A DNA stretch of 64,000 bases, taken from contig NZ_CP139558.1 of the NCBI RefSeq assembly GCF_034262375.1, positions 4,960,001 through 5,024,000 on the forward strand, written 5' to 3'. This document shows, in pieces, positions 35,450-45,161 of this stretch (positions within the stretch are counted from its first letter, which is position 1; every line of letters starts with the position of its first letter). Position numbers and translations under genes: made by a program. Source of the DNA: Mucilaginibacter sabulilitoris (lineage in GTDB: Bacteria > Bacteroidota > Bacteroidia > Sphingobacteriales > Sphingobacteriaceae). Below the pieces are notes generated by a model. That model was not told the DNA's origin. It did no database searches and saw only the letters and a program-made list of their open reading frames with translations.

Positions 35450-37291
35450 TTATTTTGCTTTGATGAGCGCGAGTAATTTGTTAAAAATATCTGTATTAGG
35501 ATAAACACCTTTAAAATCGCCGGAGTGAGGTCCGTAAGCAAAAACCGGTACCGGGGTACCTGTATGGTCATTGGTGCTAAAATTGCCCCAAACATAACCG
35601 TTAGCTATACTACCATCAAGCAGTGTTAAGCCGCCAGTTTCATGATCGGCAGTAACAATAACCAGTGTTTCACCGTCTTCATCGGCAAAGCGCAAGGCAT
35701 CACCTACCATGCGATCAAAATCTGCATTTTCGGTAACCACCTGCTTCAGGTTGTTGTTATGGCCGCCATTATCTATCTGCGAACCTTCAATCATCATAAA
35801 AAAGCCCTGTGGATTGCTTTTAAAAGTAGTTGTTACCTTTTTTAAAGCCTTTGCTAAATAGTCTCCCCTGCCTTCCATTTTTGGCCGGGTTACGCTATCG
35901 TCAACCAATGCAACGATCTTTTGAGCCGGCGAATTTAAAAATTCATCAAAATTGCGAATAATGGTATATCCCTTTTGTTTCAACTTATCTAATGGTGTTT
36001 CGCCATTGACTTTTTGAGTGAAATATTGAGAACCAGAACCTAACAAAATATCAATCGGGGTTGACACCATATCGTTAGCAATTGCTGTCATATTGCTACG
36101 TTCTGATTGATGTGCATAAAAAACAGCCGGTGTAGCGTCAGTTAATTCACAAGCAGCAATGTCTGCAGTTTTTTTTCCTGCCTCAGCACTGTAAACTGCC
36201 AACGATTTTAACGGTTTGCCTGATGCATCAACTCCTACTGCCCGATCGTTTGTTTTTTGGCCGGTGGCAAAGGCTGTACCCCCTGCGGCCGAATCTGTAA
36301 TATAAGCATCAGCAGCGTTGGTTACAGAGAAACCTATATTCTGCATCTGGAATATATTCAACTGTCCGCGGTTAGCCGTATAGGTTGAATAGATCTGCGA
36401 TAATCCCATACCGTCGCCAATACATAAAATGACATTTTTAACCTTTTTGGCCGCCCCATCTGAGTTGTAGGTTGGATGGTAAACCGGGTAAGGCGCAGCT
36501 GCATGATATTCATCTTTTTGTTTGTTGTTCAGGAAATCACCAAGCTCTTCAATCTTATCGGTACCTATCACATCAACACCCAACCTGATCAAAGCCAGCC
36601 AGCTGCTTTTTGTATCGGGCGTTTCCCAGAAACGGACTTTTTTGCCTGTGTTGTGTACACTGTCAATACCGGCTTTTATCTTGCTGATCTCTTCATGATT
36701 TAATACCCCTTTACCATTCCATTTCATGTATTTACCAAACGGGAAGCTCACCAAACCTATTCTTTTCCACTGTTCAGGATTAAAACCATCCAGGTGATCA
36801 ACATCAAACGAAATCCAATCGGGATAGTTGCTAAATTCAGCCGGCGGAGGCACCGCGCCCGTCATCACAATAGATAACCGGCCAGGGTGGCCAGGATATG
36901 AAAAATACTGTTCCAGTGGTTTCAATTCTTTTATAACCAGGGGCAATATGGCTTTATGATCTTCTTTTATCTCAATAAGCAAACGCAGCTGCCTTTGGGT
37001 ATCACGCTTAAACTTTTCAATTAAAGGATTGATATATAAGTTTTTTAATGATCTGCTGGCGGTTATATCCTTTTTATCATGAGCTACCATAAGTTGTCCG
37101 TTAACCGCAAACACGTCGGCCTCAATTGAGCCAAACCCTTTTTCGTAGGCTCTTAAAAAGGGGATACTGTTTTTATAATCGTTATGAGAGTGCGCGTCGG
37201 CAACGGTATATGATTGTTTTTGTGCATATGAGGTTATGCTAATACCTAACAATAGCCCCAATACGGTAGTTCCTTTTATAAGTTTATTCAT
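35450..37291 (-). CDS. GDPD-like phosphodiesterase fused to alkaline phosphatase
   Basis: 613 residues with a signal peptide (cut near SYAQ, residue 24). N-terminal domain (about 28-255) is PI-PLC/GDPD-like: HSHNDY 34-39, IEADVF 57-61, VAHDKK 69-74, IEIKED 106-111. C-terminal domain (about 285-613) is an alkaline phosphatase: IGDGMG 291-296 (metal Asp293), TDSAAGGTAFATG with nucleophile Ser334, and ADHETGG near 545. One polypeptide could hydrolyse a glycerophosphodiester and then release phosphate in the periplasm. It sits in its own transcription unit, convergent with the giant-protein block. Not in the family's usual 400-560-residue length range because of the fused N-terminal domain. Confidence 0.85.
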   Translation of the reverse strand: MNKLIKGTTVLGLLLGISITSYAQKQSYTVADAHSHNDYKNSIPFLRAYEKGFGSIEADVFAVNGQLMVAHDKKDITASRSLKNLYINPLIEKFKRDTQRQLRLLIEIKEDHKAILPLVIKELKPLEQYFSYPGHPGRLSIVMTGAVPPPAEFSNYPDWISFDVDHLDGFNPEQWKRIGLVSFPFGKYMKWNGKGVLNHEEISKIKAGIDSVHNTGKKVRFWETPDTKSSWLALIRLGVDVIGTDKIEELGDFLNNKQKDEYHAAAPYPVYHPTYNSDGAAKKVKNVILCIGDGMGLSQIYSTYTANRGQLNIFQMQNIGFSVTNAADAYITDSAAGGTAFATGQKTNDRAVGVDASGKPLKSLAVYSAEAGKKTADIAACELTDATPAVFYAHQSERSNMTAIANDMVSTPIDILLGSGSQYFTQKVNGETPLDKLKQKGYTIIRNFDEFLNSPAQKIVALVDDSVTRPKMEGRGDYLAKALKKVTTTFKSNPQGFFMMIEGSQIDNGGHNNNLKQVVTENADFDRMVGDALRFADEDGETLVIVTADHETGGLTLLDGSIANGYVWGNFSTNDHTGTPVPVFAYGPHSGDFKGVYPNTDIFNKLLALIKAK

Positions 37292-37500
37292 TTTGATTTT
37301 CTAATGTAAAACGGTTACGCAATATAGCCCGGTTTTAATTTGCGCCAAAGAAACCGTTATGTTATTAATACAAATTAAAGTAAATATTAACGTGATCCTT
37401 TTTTTGACGGCACCAGTTCATTCTTTTGAATAATTTACCATAGTTTGTTTAATGTTATTTATTATATTTAAATTATCATTAACCCCTAAAAATCAACACT

Positions 37501-38025
37501 ATGCCTAATCACCTTTCCATTCTTGGAATTATTCACACTATTATCAGTGTACTTGCCATCATGGTGGCCGTTGTAGCATTATTTCGCTATGGTAAAATAA
37601 GTCCGGGAAACGTGCCTGGCAAATCTTATATCATACTCACAATCATCACATGTTTAACAGGTTTCCCAATCATGCGAACAGGGCAACCAACAGCAGGGCA
37701 CGCACTCGGAATAATTATACTTGTAATACTCCCTATCGCAGTTTATGCCCGGTCGATCCGCTTTTTTGGAAAAAGCGCCGATTATGTACAGATCATCCTG
37801 ATGTCGTTAACCCTTTTCTTCTCCATGATCCCCGCCACGGTAGAGTCATTGACACGCCTCCCGATTGCGAAGCCATTAGCAGGCGGTCCTGATGATCCTC
37901 TTGTAAAAATGTGGCTCGGCATTTGGTTCGCAGTGTATTTAGCGGGCACAACATATCAGATTATCAAATTAAGAAACCAAAGAAAAGCGGTGGGCCCATC
38001 TGACGGTACCGTTAATCTTGGTTAA
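37501..38025 (+). CDS. Small multi-pass membrane protein of unknown function
   Basis: 174 residues with about five hydrophobic helices (LGIIHTIISVLAIMVAVVALF, YIILTIITCLTGF, ALGIIILVILPIAVYA, YVQIILMSLTLFFSMIPA, WLGIWFAVYLAGTTYQI). No family recognised with confidence. It ends 11 bases before a Crp-like regulator and may be co-transcribed with it. Confidence 0.65.
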   Translation: MPNHLSILGIIHTIISVLAIMVAVVALFRYGKISPGNVPGKSYIILTIITCLTGFPIMRTGQPTAGHALGIIILVILPIAVYARSIRFFGKSADYVQIILMSLTLFFSMIPATVESLTRLPIAKPLAGGPDDPLVKMWLGIWFAVYLAGTTYQIIKLRNQRKAVGPSDGTVNLG

Positions 38026-38036
38026 GCCGTCATATT

Positions 38037-38606
38037 ATGAATTTGCTGTTACAGCACATTCATCAGCATTCCAAACTTACAGCTGATGAAGACACTCTTG
38101 TGCTTTCAAATTTTAAAACAAAAAAACTTAAAAAGAACGAATACTTATTAAGGGCGAATGAGGTTTGCAGGTATGAGAGCTTTATTATCAAAGGATGCTT
38201 AAAGGCTTATACGCTTGATGAACAAGGCGCGGAACATATAGCCCTTTTTGGCGTGGAAAACTGGTATGTCGGTGATCTGTATAGTTTTTTAACGGCCCAA
38301 CCCTCTACACTTTATATAGCAGCACTGGAAGACACCGAGATTTTACAAATAGATAAAAGCACCCTCGACAAATTACTAACAGATGTGCCCACAATGGAGC
38401 GGTACTTCCGGATACTTTTCCAAAACGCATTTGTTGCCACGCAGGCGCGCGCTATAGAAGCCATTAGCCTAACAGCCGAGCAGCGTTATGAAATTTTCCT
38501 GAAACGTTACCCCAACATTAACCAGCGCATCCCGCAATATCTCATAGCTTCATACCTGGGTATAACACCGCAGTTTTTAAGTAAAATACGCAAGAAAAAA
38601 ACATGA
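38037..38606 (+). CDS. Crp/Fnr-family transcriptional regulator
   Basis: 189 residues. A cyclic-nucleotide-binding-like jellyroll at about 15-120 (YLLRANEVCRYESFIIKGCLKAYTLDEQG ... WYVGDLYSFL) is followed by a helix and a compact helix-turn-helix (RIPQYLIASYLGITPQFLSKIRKKK). It belongs to the small Bacteroidota Crp/Fnr type; cAMP-binding residues are not obvious. It probably controls the membrane protein upstream and the DoxX gene downstream. Confidence 0.85.
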   Translation: MNLLLQHIHQHSKLTADEDTLVLSNFKTKKLKKNEYLLRANEVCRYESFIIKGCLKAYTLDEQGAEHIALFGVENWYVGDLYSFLTAQPSTLYIAALEDTEILQIDKSTLDKLLTDVPTMERYFRILFQNAFVATQARAIEAISLTAEQRYEIFLKRYPNINQRIPQYLIASYLGITPQFLSKIRKKKT

Positions 38607-38685
38607 TATTTTCATTAATTTATTAATGTAGTTTCATAAACGGCACCTTCGGCTTCCCGAATTTTGTTTCATTAAAACAAATATC

Positions 38686-39126
38686 ATGAGCAAAATTTTT
38701 GAAACATCGGGCAGTTGGTCTGCAGCGATTACACGTTTAACTATCTCACTTATATTACTACCTCATGGGGCGCAAAAACTACTTGGTATTTTTGGCGGCA
38801 TGGGCTTTACCAACACCATGCAATACTTTACCCAGGTAGTTCATTTACCATGGCTTATTGGCTTTATAGTTATCATAACTGAGTTTGCCGGTTCTATTAT
38901 GCTTTTATTGGGTTTGGCTACCCGAATAATTGCAGGGCTTGTAATTATATTGTTTATAGGCATCATTATTACCCATCACTGGCAGGCCGGTTTTTTTATG
39001 GATTGGTTTGGTGCCAACCCTAAAGGTTTTGAAGGAATTGAATTTGATTTACTGATGATTGGTTTAGCAATATCCCTTGTAATAAGCGGTGGAGGTAAAC
39101 TTTCCGTAGATCAGACTTTCATATAA
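38686..39126 (+). CDS. DoxX family membrane protein
   Basis: 146 residues, four hydrophobic helices, with the opening RLTISLILLPHGAQKL, the middle EFAGSIMLLLGLATRIIAGLVI and a HHWQAGFFMDW loop typical of DoxX/DUF417-like small redox-associated membrane proteins. Located 80 bases after the Crp-like gene, probably its target. Confidence 0.85.
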   Translation: MSKIFETSGSWSAAITRLTISLILLPHGAQKLLGIFGGMGFTNTMQYFTQVVHLPWLIGFIVIITEFAGSIMLLLGLATRIIAGLVIILFIGIIITHHWQAGFFMDWFGANPKGFEGIEFDLLMIGLAISLVISGGGKLSVDQTFI

Positions 39127-39131
39127 AATTA

Positions 39132-39166
39132 CCCAATGCTTAAGTATTTGTACTTTAAGCATTGGG
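39132..39166. terminator. Hairpin terminator between DoxX and the convergent sulfatase
   Basis: CCCAATGCTTAAGTA pairs with TACTTtAAGCATTGGG (one bulge). It lies between two convergent genes. Confidence 0.6.
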
Positions 39167-39177
39167 CATTTATCACC

Positions 39178-40869
39178 TTATTTTGAATGAGGCTTTGGAT
39201 AAACATTATTTTCCGCAGCCCACTGATGCCACATAAATGCCATTTGTTTTACCCTATCGGGATATTTGGCAGAAACTTCTTTAGTCTCTGTTTCATCGTC
39301 TGCAATGTGGAACAGATTCCATGTGGTATCTTTGGCCAGTGAAACCAGTTTCCAGTCCTGATACCGAACGTAACGGGCGCCAAAGTGCTCGTTAAACAGC
39401 GGTTCGTCAGTAGTAATATGGCCTTTGAATGAACCGGCAAGGCTTTGCCCCTGAGTAGGTATAACTGCAAGCCCTTTATATTGGGTGGGATACTTTGCTT
39501 TTGCAACAGCTACAAACGTTGCCATAAAATCTTTAACATGGCCAAGCTGGTTTGACAAACTTCCACCTTTAACAGTTATGCCTTCGGGCCAAAACGCTAT
39601 CATAGGCGTATGTATCCCTCCCTCAAATGATTCTGCTTTCCAGTACCGATAAGGCGTGTTGGCTACGTTGGCCCACCTTTGACCTATAGAGGCGTAAGAG
39701 GTTTCCTTACCGGAGATAACTTGTTTTTTCAGATCATAAACAATCTTCTCCCCTGTCCGTGTTTGATCCGGTCGGTCAAAGCCTGGGCCGTAAGCTGTAC
39801 AGTTTTCATTACTGGCGCCGTTATCACTTAAAAAAACAATCAATGTATTATCAAGCCGGCCGGTTTCTTTTAATGCTTTTATGATGCGTCCTATCCCCTG
39901 ATCCATCCGGTCAATCATCGCAGCATGCACAGCCATGGCAGCTGCGTCCCAGTCTTTATCAGGGTTATCTTCCCATCTCAAATTATCTCCCCATCGTGGT
40001 GAAAGCGGGGTTTTAATCGGATCGATCAATCCTGCTTTTACCTGTTTATTGTAACGACGTGCGCGGATGCTATCCCATCCAACTTTATAGGTGTCTTTAT
40101 ATTTGGCTATGTCCTCGGGTAATGCCATCAACGGCCAGTGAGGCGCGTTTTCTGCCACATACAAAAAGAAGGGTTTATCTTCTTTGCTAAACTGCTTTAT
40201 ATAAGCAGCAGCAGTATCATTTATAGCATCGGTATGATAATAGTTTTTAGGAACATTTCTTATGGGCGTTGTTCCGCTTACCAAACTAAACGGGTCAAAA
40301 TAATCAATTACGCCCCATATGGTTCCGAAGAACTTTTCAAATCCGCGACTGGTTGGATATTGAGCCAGCGGTGAAAAGGTGTCATAATAAGCCTGATGAT
40401 TAAGCCATTTCAATTGCTCTTTGGCATCCTTCTGGCCAATAGTATTTGAGACATGCCATTTTCCGGACATGGCAGTATGATAACCCGCGCTTTTTAAAAC
40501 TTCTGCTATGGTAACGGAATTTTCGGATAAATGACCAAGATAACCCGGCTCATCTTCCTGATCGGTCATATTGCCTATTCCGGCCCGCTGGTTATATAAA
40601 CCCGTTAGCAGCGAGGCCCGTGTTGGGCAGCAACGAGAAGTATTATAGAAACGTGTGTATCGCAAACCATGAGCTGCCAGATAATCAATATTGGGCGTGT
40701 GTATTTCAGAACCGTAACAACCAATATCAGAAAAGCCAAGGTCATCGGCCATAATTATCACAATACTAGGCCTGCTGTCTTTAGGGTTATTATTAACCGG
40801 CTTTTTAAAGAACATAAACAGGCATCCGATCAATAATGCCACGGCATATAAGCTGATCCTTTTTATCAT
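39178..40869 (-). CDS. Type I sulfatase (arylsulfatase-like)
   Basis: 563 residues from the ATG at 40869 (MIKRISLYAVALLIGCLF..., N-terminal anchor or signal); an upstream Met at 40905 adds an implausible prefix. Metal ligands are in IMADDLGFSDIG (D42, D43). The formylglycine signature is CCPTRASLLTG with C80 as the residue to be modified (C-x-P-x-R), and GLYNQRAGIGNMT follows, as in S1-type arylsulfatases. LSDNGASNEN carries the second metal site. Likely periplasmic desulfation of a plant, algal or host glycan. No formylglycine-generating enzyme is encoded in the window. Confidence 0.88.
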   Translation of the reverse strand: MIKRISLYAVALLIGCLFMFFKKPVNNNPKDSRPSIVIIMADDLGFSDIGCYGSEIHTPNIDYLAAHGLRYTRFYNTSRCCPTRASLLTGLYNQRAGIGNMTDQEDEPGYLGHLSENSVTIAEVLKSAGYHTAMSGKWHVSNTIGQKDAKEQLKWLNHQAYYDTFSPLAQYPTSRGFEKFFGTIWGVIDYFDPFSLVSGTTPIRNVPKNYYHTDAINDTAAAYIKQFSKEDKPFFLYVAENAPHWPLMALPEDIAKYKDTYKVGWDSIRARRYNKQVKAGLIDPIKTPLSPRWGDNLRWEDNPDKDWDAAAMAVHAAMIDRMDQGIGRIIKALKETGRLDNTLIVFLSDNGASNENCTAYGPGFDRPDQTRTGEKIVYDLKKQVISGKETSYASIGQRWANVANTPYRYWKAESFEGGIHTPMIAFWPEGITVKGGSLSNQLGHVKDFMATFVAVAKAKYPTQYKGLAVIPTQGQSLAGSFKGHITTDEPLFNEHFGARYVRYQDWKLVSLAKDTTWNLFHIADDETETKEVSAKYPDRVKQMAFMWHQWAAENNVYPKPHSK

Positions 40870-40993
40870 ATTTCTCAGATAGGTGCGGCATAAAAATAAA
40901 AACAATATGCATTAAAGTAAAATATGCGAGTTGTTACACAATAAACTTTATGAGGTTGGCTTTAAATTCTACTTTTAATATCCATATTAGGCT

Positions 40994-41590
40994 ATGAAAA
41001 AATATTACATATTAATTTTTCTATTCATTGTCGGTCTAATTATATCCGGAATAAATCCTCATGATTATTTTACCTGGATATTGGAAGTCTTTCCGGCTAT
41101 TTTAGGTTTTATGGTTCTGATAATTACGTTTAAGCGTTTCCGCTTCAGTTATTTTACCTACGTGATGATATTATTTCATTGCTATGTATTGTTTGTTGGC
41201 GGGCATTATACTTATGCCGAAGTCCCTTTATTTAACTGGATAAAGGAGGCGTTTAACCAAGGCCGAAATAATTATGATAAACTTGGTCATTTTACCCAGG
41301 GTTTTGTACCGGCAATGATTGTACGGGAGCTATTTATCCGCTTGCATGTTATACAGAAAAAGACCTGGATATCGTTTTTAACTGTATGCGTTTGCTTAAG
41401 CATTAGCGCATGTTATGAGTTTTTAGAATGGCTCGTAGTCATCGTATCCGGACAATCTGGCGATGCATTTTTAGGGACCCAGGGGTATATATGGGATACC
41501 CAGTCGGACATGTTTTACGCCATGATAGGCGCCATTTGCATGGTGGTATTTGTACCTAAATTTCAGGATAAAGCTATCGCTAATCTCTAA
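40994..41590 (+). CDS. DUF2238 inner membrane protein
   Basis: 198 residues, about five to six hydrophobic segments, with the family signature YDKLGHFTQGFVPAMIVREL (about 94-113) and ACYEFLEWLVVIVSG ... GYIWDTQSDMFYAMIGA. It is a YjdF-type protein of unknown function. Divergent from the sulfatase. Confidence 0.8.
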   Translation: MKKYYILIFLFIVGLIISGINPHDYFTWILEVFPAILGFMVLIITFKRFRFSYFTYVMILFHCYVLFVGGHYTYAEVPLFNWIKEAFNQGRNNYDKLGHFTQGFVPAMIVRELFIRLHVIQKKTWISFLTVCVCLSISACYEFLEWLVVIVSGQSGDAFLGTQGYIWDTQSDMFYAMIGAICMVVFVPKFQDKAIANL

Positions 41591-41667
41591 GTTAGTGTAA
41601 TTTATACACCATTAATCATCTCATTGTAAATACTTAACCTCAGCCTTCTATTGGGAGTTCCAAAACA

Positions 41668-41711
41668 TTGATAAATACCAGAATATAGGTATATTTGTGT
41701 ACAAAGTACAC
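41668..41711 (+). promoter_or_regulatory. Promoter and palindrome in front of the NADH dehydrogenase gene
   Basis: A TTG (41668-41670) and TATATTTG (41690-41697) are 19 bases apart, matching the Bacteroidota -33/-7 promoter layout. Overlapping the -7 box is the palindrome GTGTAC-AAA-GTACAC (41697-41711), a likely repressor operator or a start-site hairpin. Confidence 0.55.
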
Positions 41712-41729
41712 TATCAAATACTTTACAAA

Positions 41730-43028
41730 ATGAGCACTCCTAAAACTATACCGACAGCTACTGGCAATGTCCAAAATGCTGTTAAAAAAATTGTTATTGT
41801 TGGAGGTGGATTTGCAGGGATTAACCTTGCCGAACAAGTAGCCAAAAACAAAAACTACCAGGTTATTTTGCTTGATAAAAACAACTATAATTACTTCCCT
41901 CCTCTGCTTTACCAGGTGGCTACCAGCTTTCTTGATGCATCAGATATCAGCTATCCGTTCCGCAAATTATTCCGGAATAAAAGGATCAGCTATCGCATGG
42001 CCGAAGTAGTAAAGATAGACCCAGCGTCACAGACAGTACATTTAACAGACGAAGAGCTTAAATATGATTACCTGGTATTTGCATCAGGTGCCCGCATAAA
42101 CTTTTTTGGGATGGAAAATGTTCAGCGCAACGCCATCCCTATGAAAACCATTGACGATGCCCTGCATATGCGTAATACGCTGCTTCAAACTATGGAAGAA
42201 GCTGCTATGACGCAAGACCGCGAAGAACGGAAAAAACTCCTTACCATTGTTGTTGCCGGCGGCGGCCCAACAGGTGTGGAAATAGCAGGTATGCTGGCCG
42301 AAATGAAGAAAAACATCTTCCTGAAAGATTATCCGGAACTGAAGGGTACTCCGGGTGGAATTTATATTGTTGATGGCGGTAAAAACCTGTTAGGCCCCAT
42401 GAGCGAAAAAACGCATCAGGAAGCTTACAAGGTTTTAACCGAACTGGGTGTAAAAGTAAAATTAAATACCCAGGTAAAGGATTTCGATCAACACAAAGTT
42501 ACCCTGTCAACCGGCGAAACTATTGAAGCAAAAACGTTGATATGGGCTGCAGGCATTACCGCCAATACTTTTGATGGCATCCCGGAAACCAGTCTGGGCA
42601 TTGGCCGCAGAATGATAACCGACGAATTTAATAAGGTTACAGGCCTGGACAACGTTTATGCCATTGGCGATGCCAGCGTGCAGATAACCGATGAACGCTA
42701 TCCTAAAGGACACCCGCAATTAGCACAGGTGGCTATACAGCAGGGCCGGAACCTGGCGAAAAACTTTATTGCCATGATTAAATATAAACCGCTAAGCCCT
42801 TTTCATTATTTCGACAAAGGCGATATGGCTATTATCGGCCGTAATAAAGCGGTAGTCGACTTGTTTAAAAACAAGTTGCATATTGGCGGTATCATGGCTT
42901 TGTTCATGTGGTTGTTTATCCACTTAATTTCGCTGGTAAATTACCGCAATAAGCTAAAAACCCTTTATAACTGGGCAACGGCCTACCTGTCAAAAGACCA
43001 GTCGTTGCGAATGATATTCAGATCATAA
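41730..43028 (+). CDS. ndh: Type II NADH:quinone oxidoreductase
   Basis: 432 residues from the ATG at 41730; an upstream GTG at 41697 falls inside the promoter. Two Rossmann motifs: IVIVGGGFAG (FAD, residues 21-30) and VVAGGGPTGVE (NADH, near 172-182), with YNYFPPLLYQVATSFLDASDISYPFR typical of NDH-2. GDASVQ near the C-terminus is the FAD-contacting segment. A terminal hydrophobic segment (GGIMALFMWLFIHLISLVNY) anchors it to the inner membrane. It is a non-proton-pumping NADH entry point of the respiratory chain. Confidence 0.92.
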   Translation: MSTPKTIPTATGNVQNAVKKIVIVGGGFAGINLAEQVAKNKNYQVILLDKNNYNYFPPLLYQVATSFLDASDISYPFRKLFRNKRISYRMAEVVKIDPASQTVHLTDEELKYDYLVFASGARINFFGMENVQRNAIPMKTIDDALHMRNTLLQTMEEAAMTQDREERKKLLTIVVAGGGPTGVEIAGMLAEMKKNIFLKDYPELKGTPGGIYIVDGGKNLLGPMSEKTHQEAYKVLTELGVKVKLNTQVKDFDQHKVTLSTGETIEAKTLIWAAGITANTFDGIPETSLGIGRRMITDEFNKVTGLDNVYAIGDASVQITDERYPKGHPQLAQVAIQQGRNLAKNFIAMIKYKPLSPFHYFDKGDMAIIGRNKAVVDLFKNKLHIGGIMALFMWLFIHLISLVNYRNKLKTLYNWATAYLSKDQSLRMIFRS

Positions 43029-43044
43029 AGCCTGTTTTGCCCCG

Positions 43045-44307
43045 TTATTTGTTTGTTGAAGCGGATGCCCAAATGTTGCGGATGGTATCTTCATCACCGT
43101 GACCTTCGGGCACCGCAGCGCTGGCGTTGTTCGCATAATACCAGCGCTTGTTGTCAAGTGGTGATGTAGTTTGCCGGCCGCCGGGCATTTCCAGGTGCCC
43201 GTTCGGGTCGGTTTTCTTTATCCAGTCATAGGCATAACGTAGCCATTGCGTGCGGTATGGTTTATCCTGATGTGCAAACCAGCTTATCTCATCATAACCC
43301 CAAACCCAAAAGGGTATATCGCCGGCATTTTCCTGTCCGGGCCTTTTACTCACACCATAATTATCAAATTCAACCAGGTAAGGCAGATGCTCACAGCTCC
43401 AGCCGCTTGGTGTTATTCCGCCTTTGCTGCGTAAATAAAGGGCATCGGTATGGCCAACCTGCAGAGTTGCGTCTTCAGGTTTCCCCGGCGTTTCCACGAT
43501 CCGGAGTGGAAAGGCATGAACATCCATCAATAATTTCCCGTTGCGTACAAAACCACCGCCGGGTACATGCGAATCGCAAATGACCATATGCCTGCGGGCA
43601 TGTTTGGCTGCGTAAGTTCTTATCAGGGTTAATATCTGCGCGTAATGATCCAGATTAGGATCGTTTTTATTCATGAGTTCCACCTGTCCAAAATGAATAC
43701 CCTCTATACCAGCATCGATATAGGATTTTGCCAGGTAATAGAAAAATAATTTAGTTTCAGGTCTGCTTACATCCGGCACCGAACCCCTGCCCCACTGGCC
43801 CTTGAATTTCCCATCGGCATACAGCATATCGTCATAACTAAAATTGCGTTTTTGTATGGGCATATCTAATGCTGCAAAAGCCCAGTTGGGTACGGGAAGC
43901 TGCTCTACCTCTTTGGTTACTATTTCAAATATGCATGCTTGTAATATAATATCGGGATCGCTGGCATGTGCCTTAGCGGCGAGTTCCTTTTCCTGTTGCA
44001 GATTTCCGGGGATAGCTGCTTCTTCTCCCCATTGACACACAGCACGACCGATAAACTTGGCTCCTATATTTTTGATCATCCTCAGGTTATCATCAAAGTT
44101 ACCCTTGCCAATAAGCAGGCTTTGCATTGTGATTGATCTATCCAGATAGTTTTCCAATACTTCACGGGATATGTTCTTATCAAATCGGTAATCTCCTGGG
44201 GGTGCAAATTTGATGTTTCGGCTAAAGCCTGAAAAGCCAGGCACGAGGAAAAGGATAGCAGCGCTTAAAGCAATCCGTTCCAAAAATTTCAGTGCAGATA
44301 AACTCAT
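43045..44307 (-). CDS. Secreted protein of unknown function, TIM-barrel-like
   Basis: 420 residues with an N-terminal hydrophobic export signal (residues about 8-28). No family recognised. Features suggest a (beta/alpha)8 barrel: NLRMIKNIGAKFIGRAVCQWGEE, DIILQACIFEIVTKEV, GIEGIHFGQVELMNKND, MVICDSHVPGGG, LMDVHAFPLRIVE. Acidic and His residues at strand ends could form a glycoside-hydrolase-like active site, but no known catalytic pair is assigned. Many Trp/Gly residues near the end (PFWVWGYDEISWF). Stands alone. Confidence 0.6.
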   Translation of the reverse strand: MSLSALKFLERIALSAAILFLVPGFSGFSRNIKFAPPGDYRFDKNISREVLENYLDRSITMQSLLIGKGNFDDNLRMIKNIGAKFIGRAVCQWGEEAAIPGNLQQEKELAAKAHASDPDIILQACIFEIVTKEVEQLPVPNWAFAALDMPIQKRNFSYDDMLYADGKFKGQWGRGSVPDVSRPETKLFFYYLAKSYIDAGIEGIHFGQVELMNKNDPNLDHYAQILTLIRTYAAKHARRHMVICDSHVPGGGFVRNGKLLMDVHAFPLRIVETPGKPEDATLQVGHTDALYLRSKGGITPSGWSCEHLPYLVEFDNYGVSKRPGQENAGDIPFWVWGYDEISWFAHQDKPYRTQWLRYAYDWIKKTDPNGHLEMPGGRQTTSPLDNKRWYYANNASAAVPEGHGDEDTIRNIWASASTNK

Positions 44308-44443
44308 TATACAGGTTTTATTAATTGGATGTACTCAAAAATATCAACCCGTATAAATATTTTATTAATATATCATTAATAAGTATAAAATCAATGCAAA
44401 ACCCCACCTTGTTCGCGCATTTCGCATTGATTAGCCATATAAA

Positions 44444-45094
44444 TTATTCACTCCAGGGCGAATGCAGGATACAATCGCAAAAGTTTTTACGATGAAAGTT
44501 CGGGATCATAAAAGCGCACACATCGGCTTTAATATTACCAAAAGTAGTTTCGGTTTTATGCTCAAATCCGCTAAAGAAAGTGGGGATAATGTTTTTCTTA
44601 AAATCGTTACGCGGAAATGCATATATAATTTCCTCCCGATGCTCTGCGTTCAAATTTTCGTAACCTTCACCCATTACGTCCAGCCCAACACCCGAGTACA
44701 TGAGCGCAACTTCCGGCTCCTTATGCTCGGCAATACCAATAGTGGTATGCAGCGCTATAGTATCCCACACCAGTTGTAATGACTCTTTTGGCAAGCCGTG
44801 GCTTTTCAGGAAATCACGGGCGGCATTGGCACCATCTACTTCAAAACGCAGATCGGGGCTGCTGTAATGTTTAGTTAAACCCAGGTCATGAAATACCGAG
44901 CTCACATAAAGCAGTTCAGGATCATATTGTAAGTTATCTCGTTTTCCGTTTAGTGAAGCAAAAAGGAATACGCGCAAAGAGTGGTTATAAATAAACTCTG
45001 TGCCGTGCTCCAGCAAAAGTTCTGTGGCCTGGCTGGCAATGGCGCTATCGGGAATGCTGATCCCAGCTAATGATTTTACTTTGTTTACTGACAT
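44444..45094 (-). CDS. HD-domain protein (cyanamide hydratase-like)
   Basis: 216 residues. HD metal motif: HSLRVF (H38) and VFHDLGLTKHY (H69-D70), then IALHTTIGIAEHKEPEVAL with further His. The pattern is that of cyanamide-hydratase-type HD hydrolases rather than cyclic-di-GMP phosphodiesterases. The substrate is unknown. Located 67 bases upstream (in reading direction) of nothing else on this strand; an AraC-type regulator lies just beyond. Confidence 0.75.
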   Translation of the reverse strand: MSVNKVKSLAGISIPDSAIASQATELLLEHGTEFIYNHSLRVFLFASLNGKRDNLQYDPELLYVSSVFHDLGLTKHYSSPDLRFEVDGANAARDFLKSHGLPKESLQLVWDTIALHTTIGIAEHKEPEVALMYSGVGLDVMGEGYENLNAEHREEIIYAFPRNDFKKNIIPTFFSGFEHKTETTFGNIKADVCAFMIPNFHRKNFCDCILHSPWSE

Positions 45095-45161
45095 ATTTGT
45101 TGATTTTATATCAACAAAATTAGTGGCAGTATAGCACCTGTGGAATGTTAAAAACCGTCAA

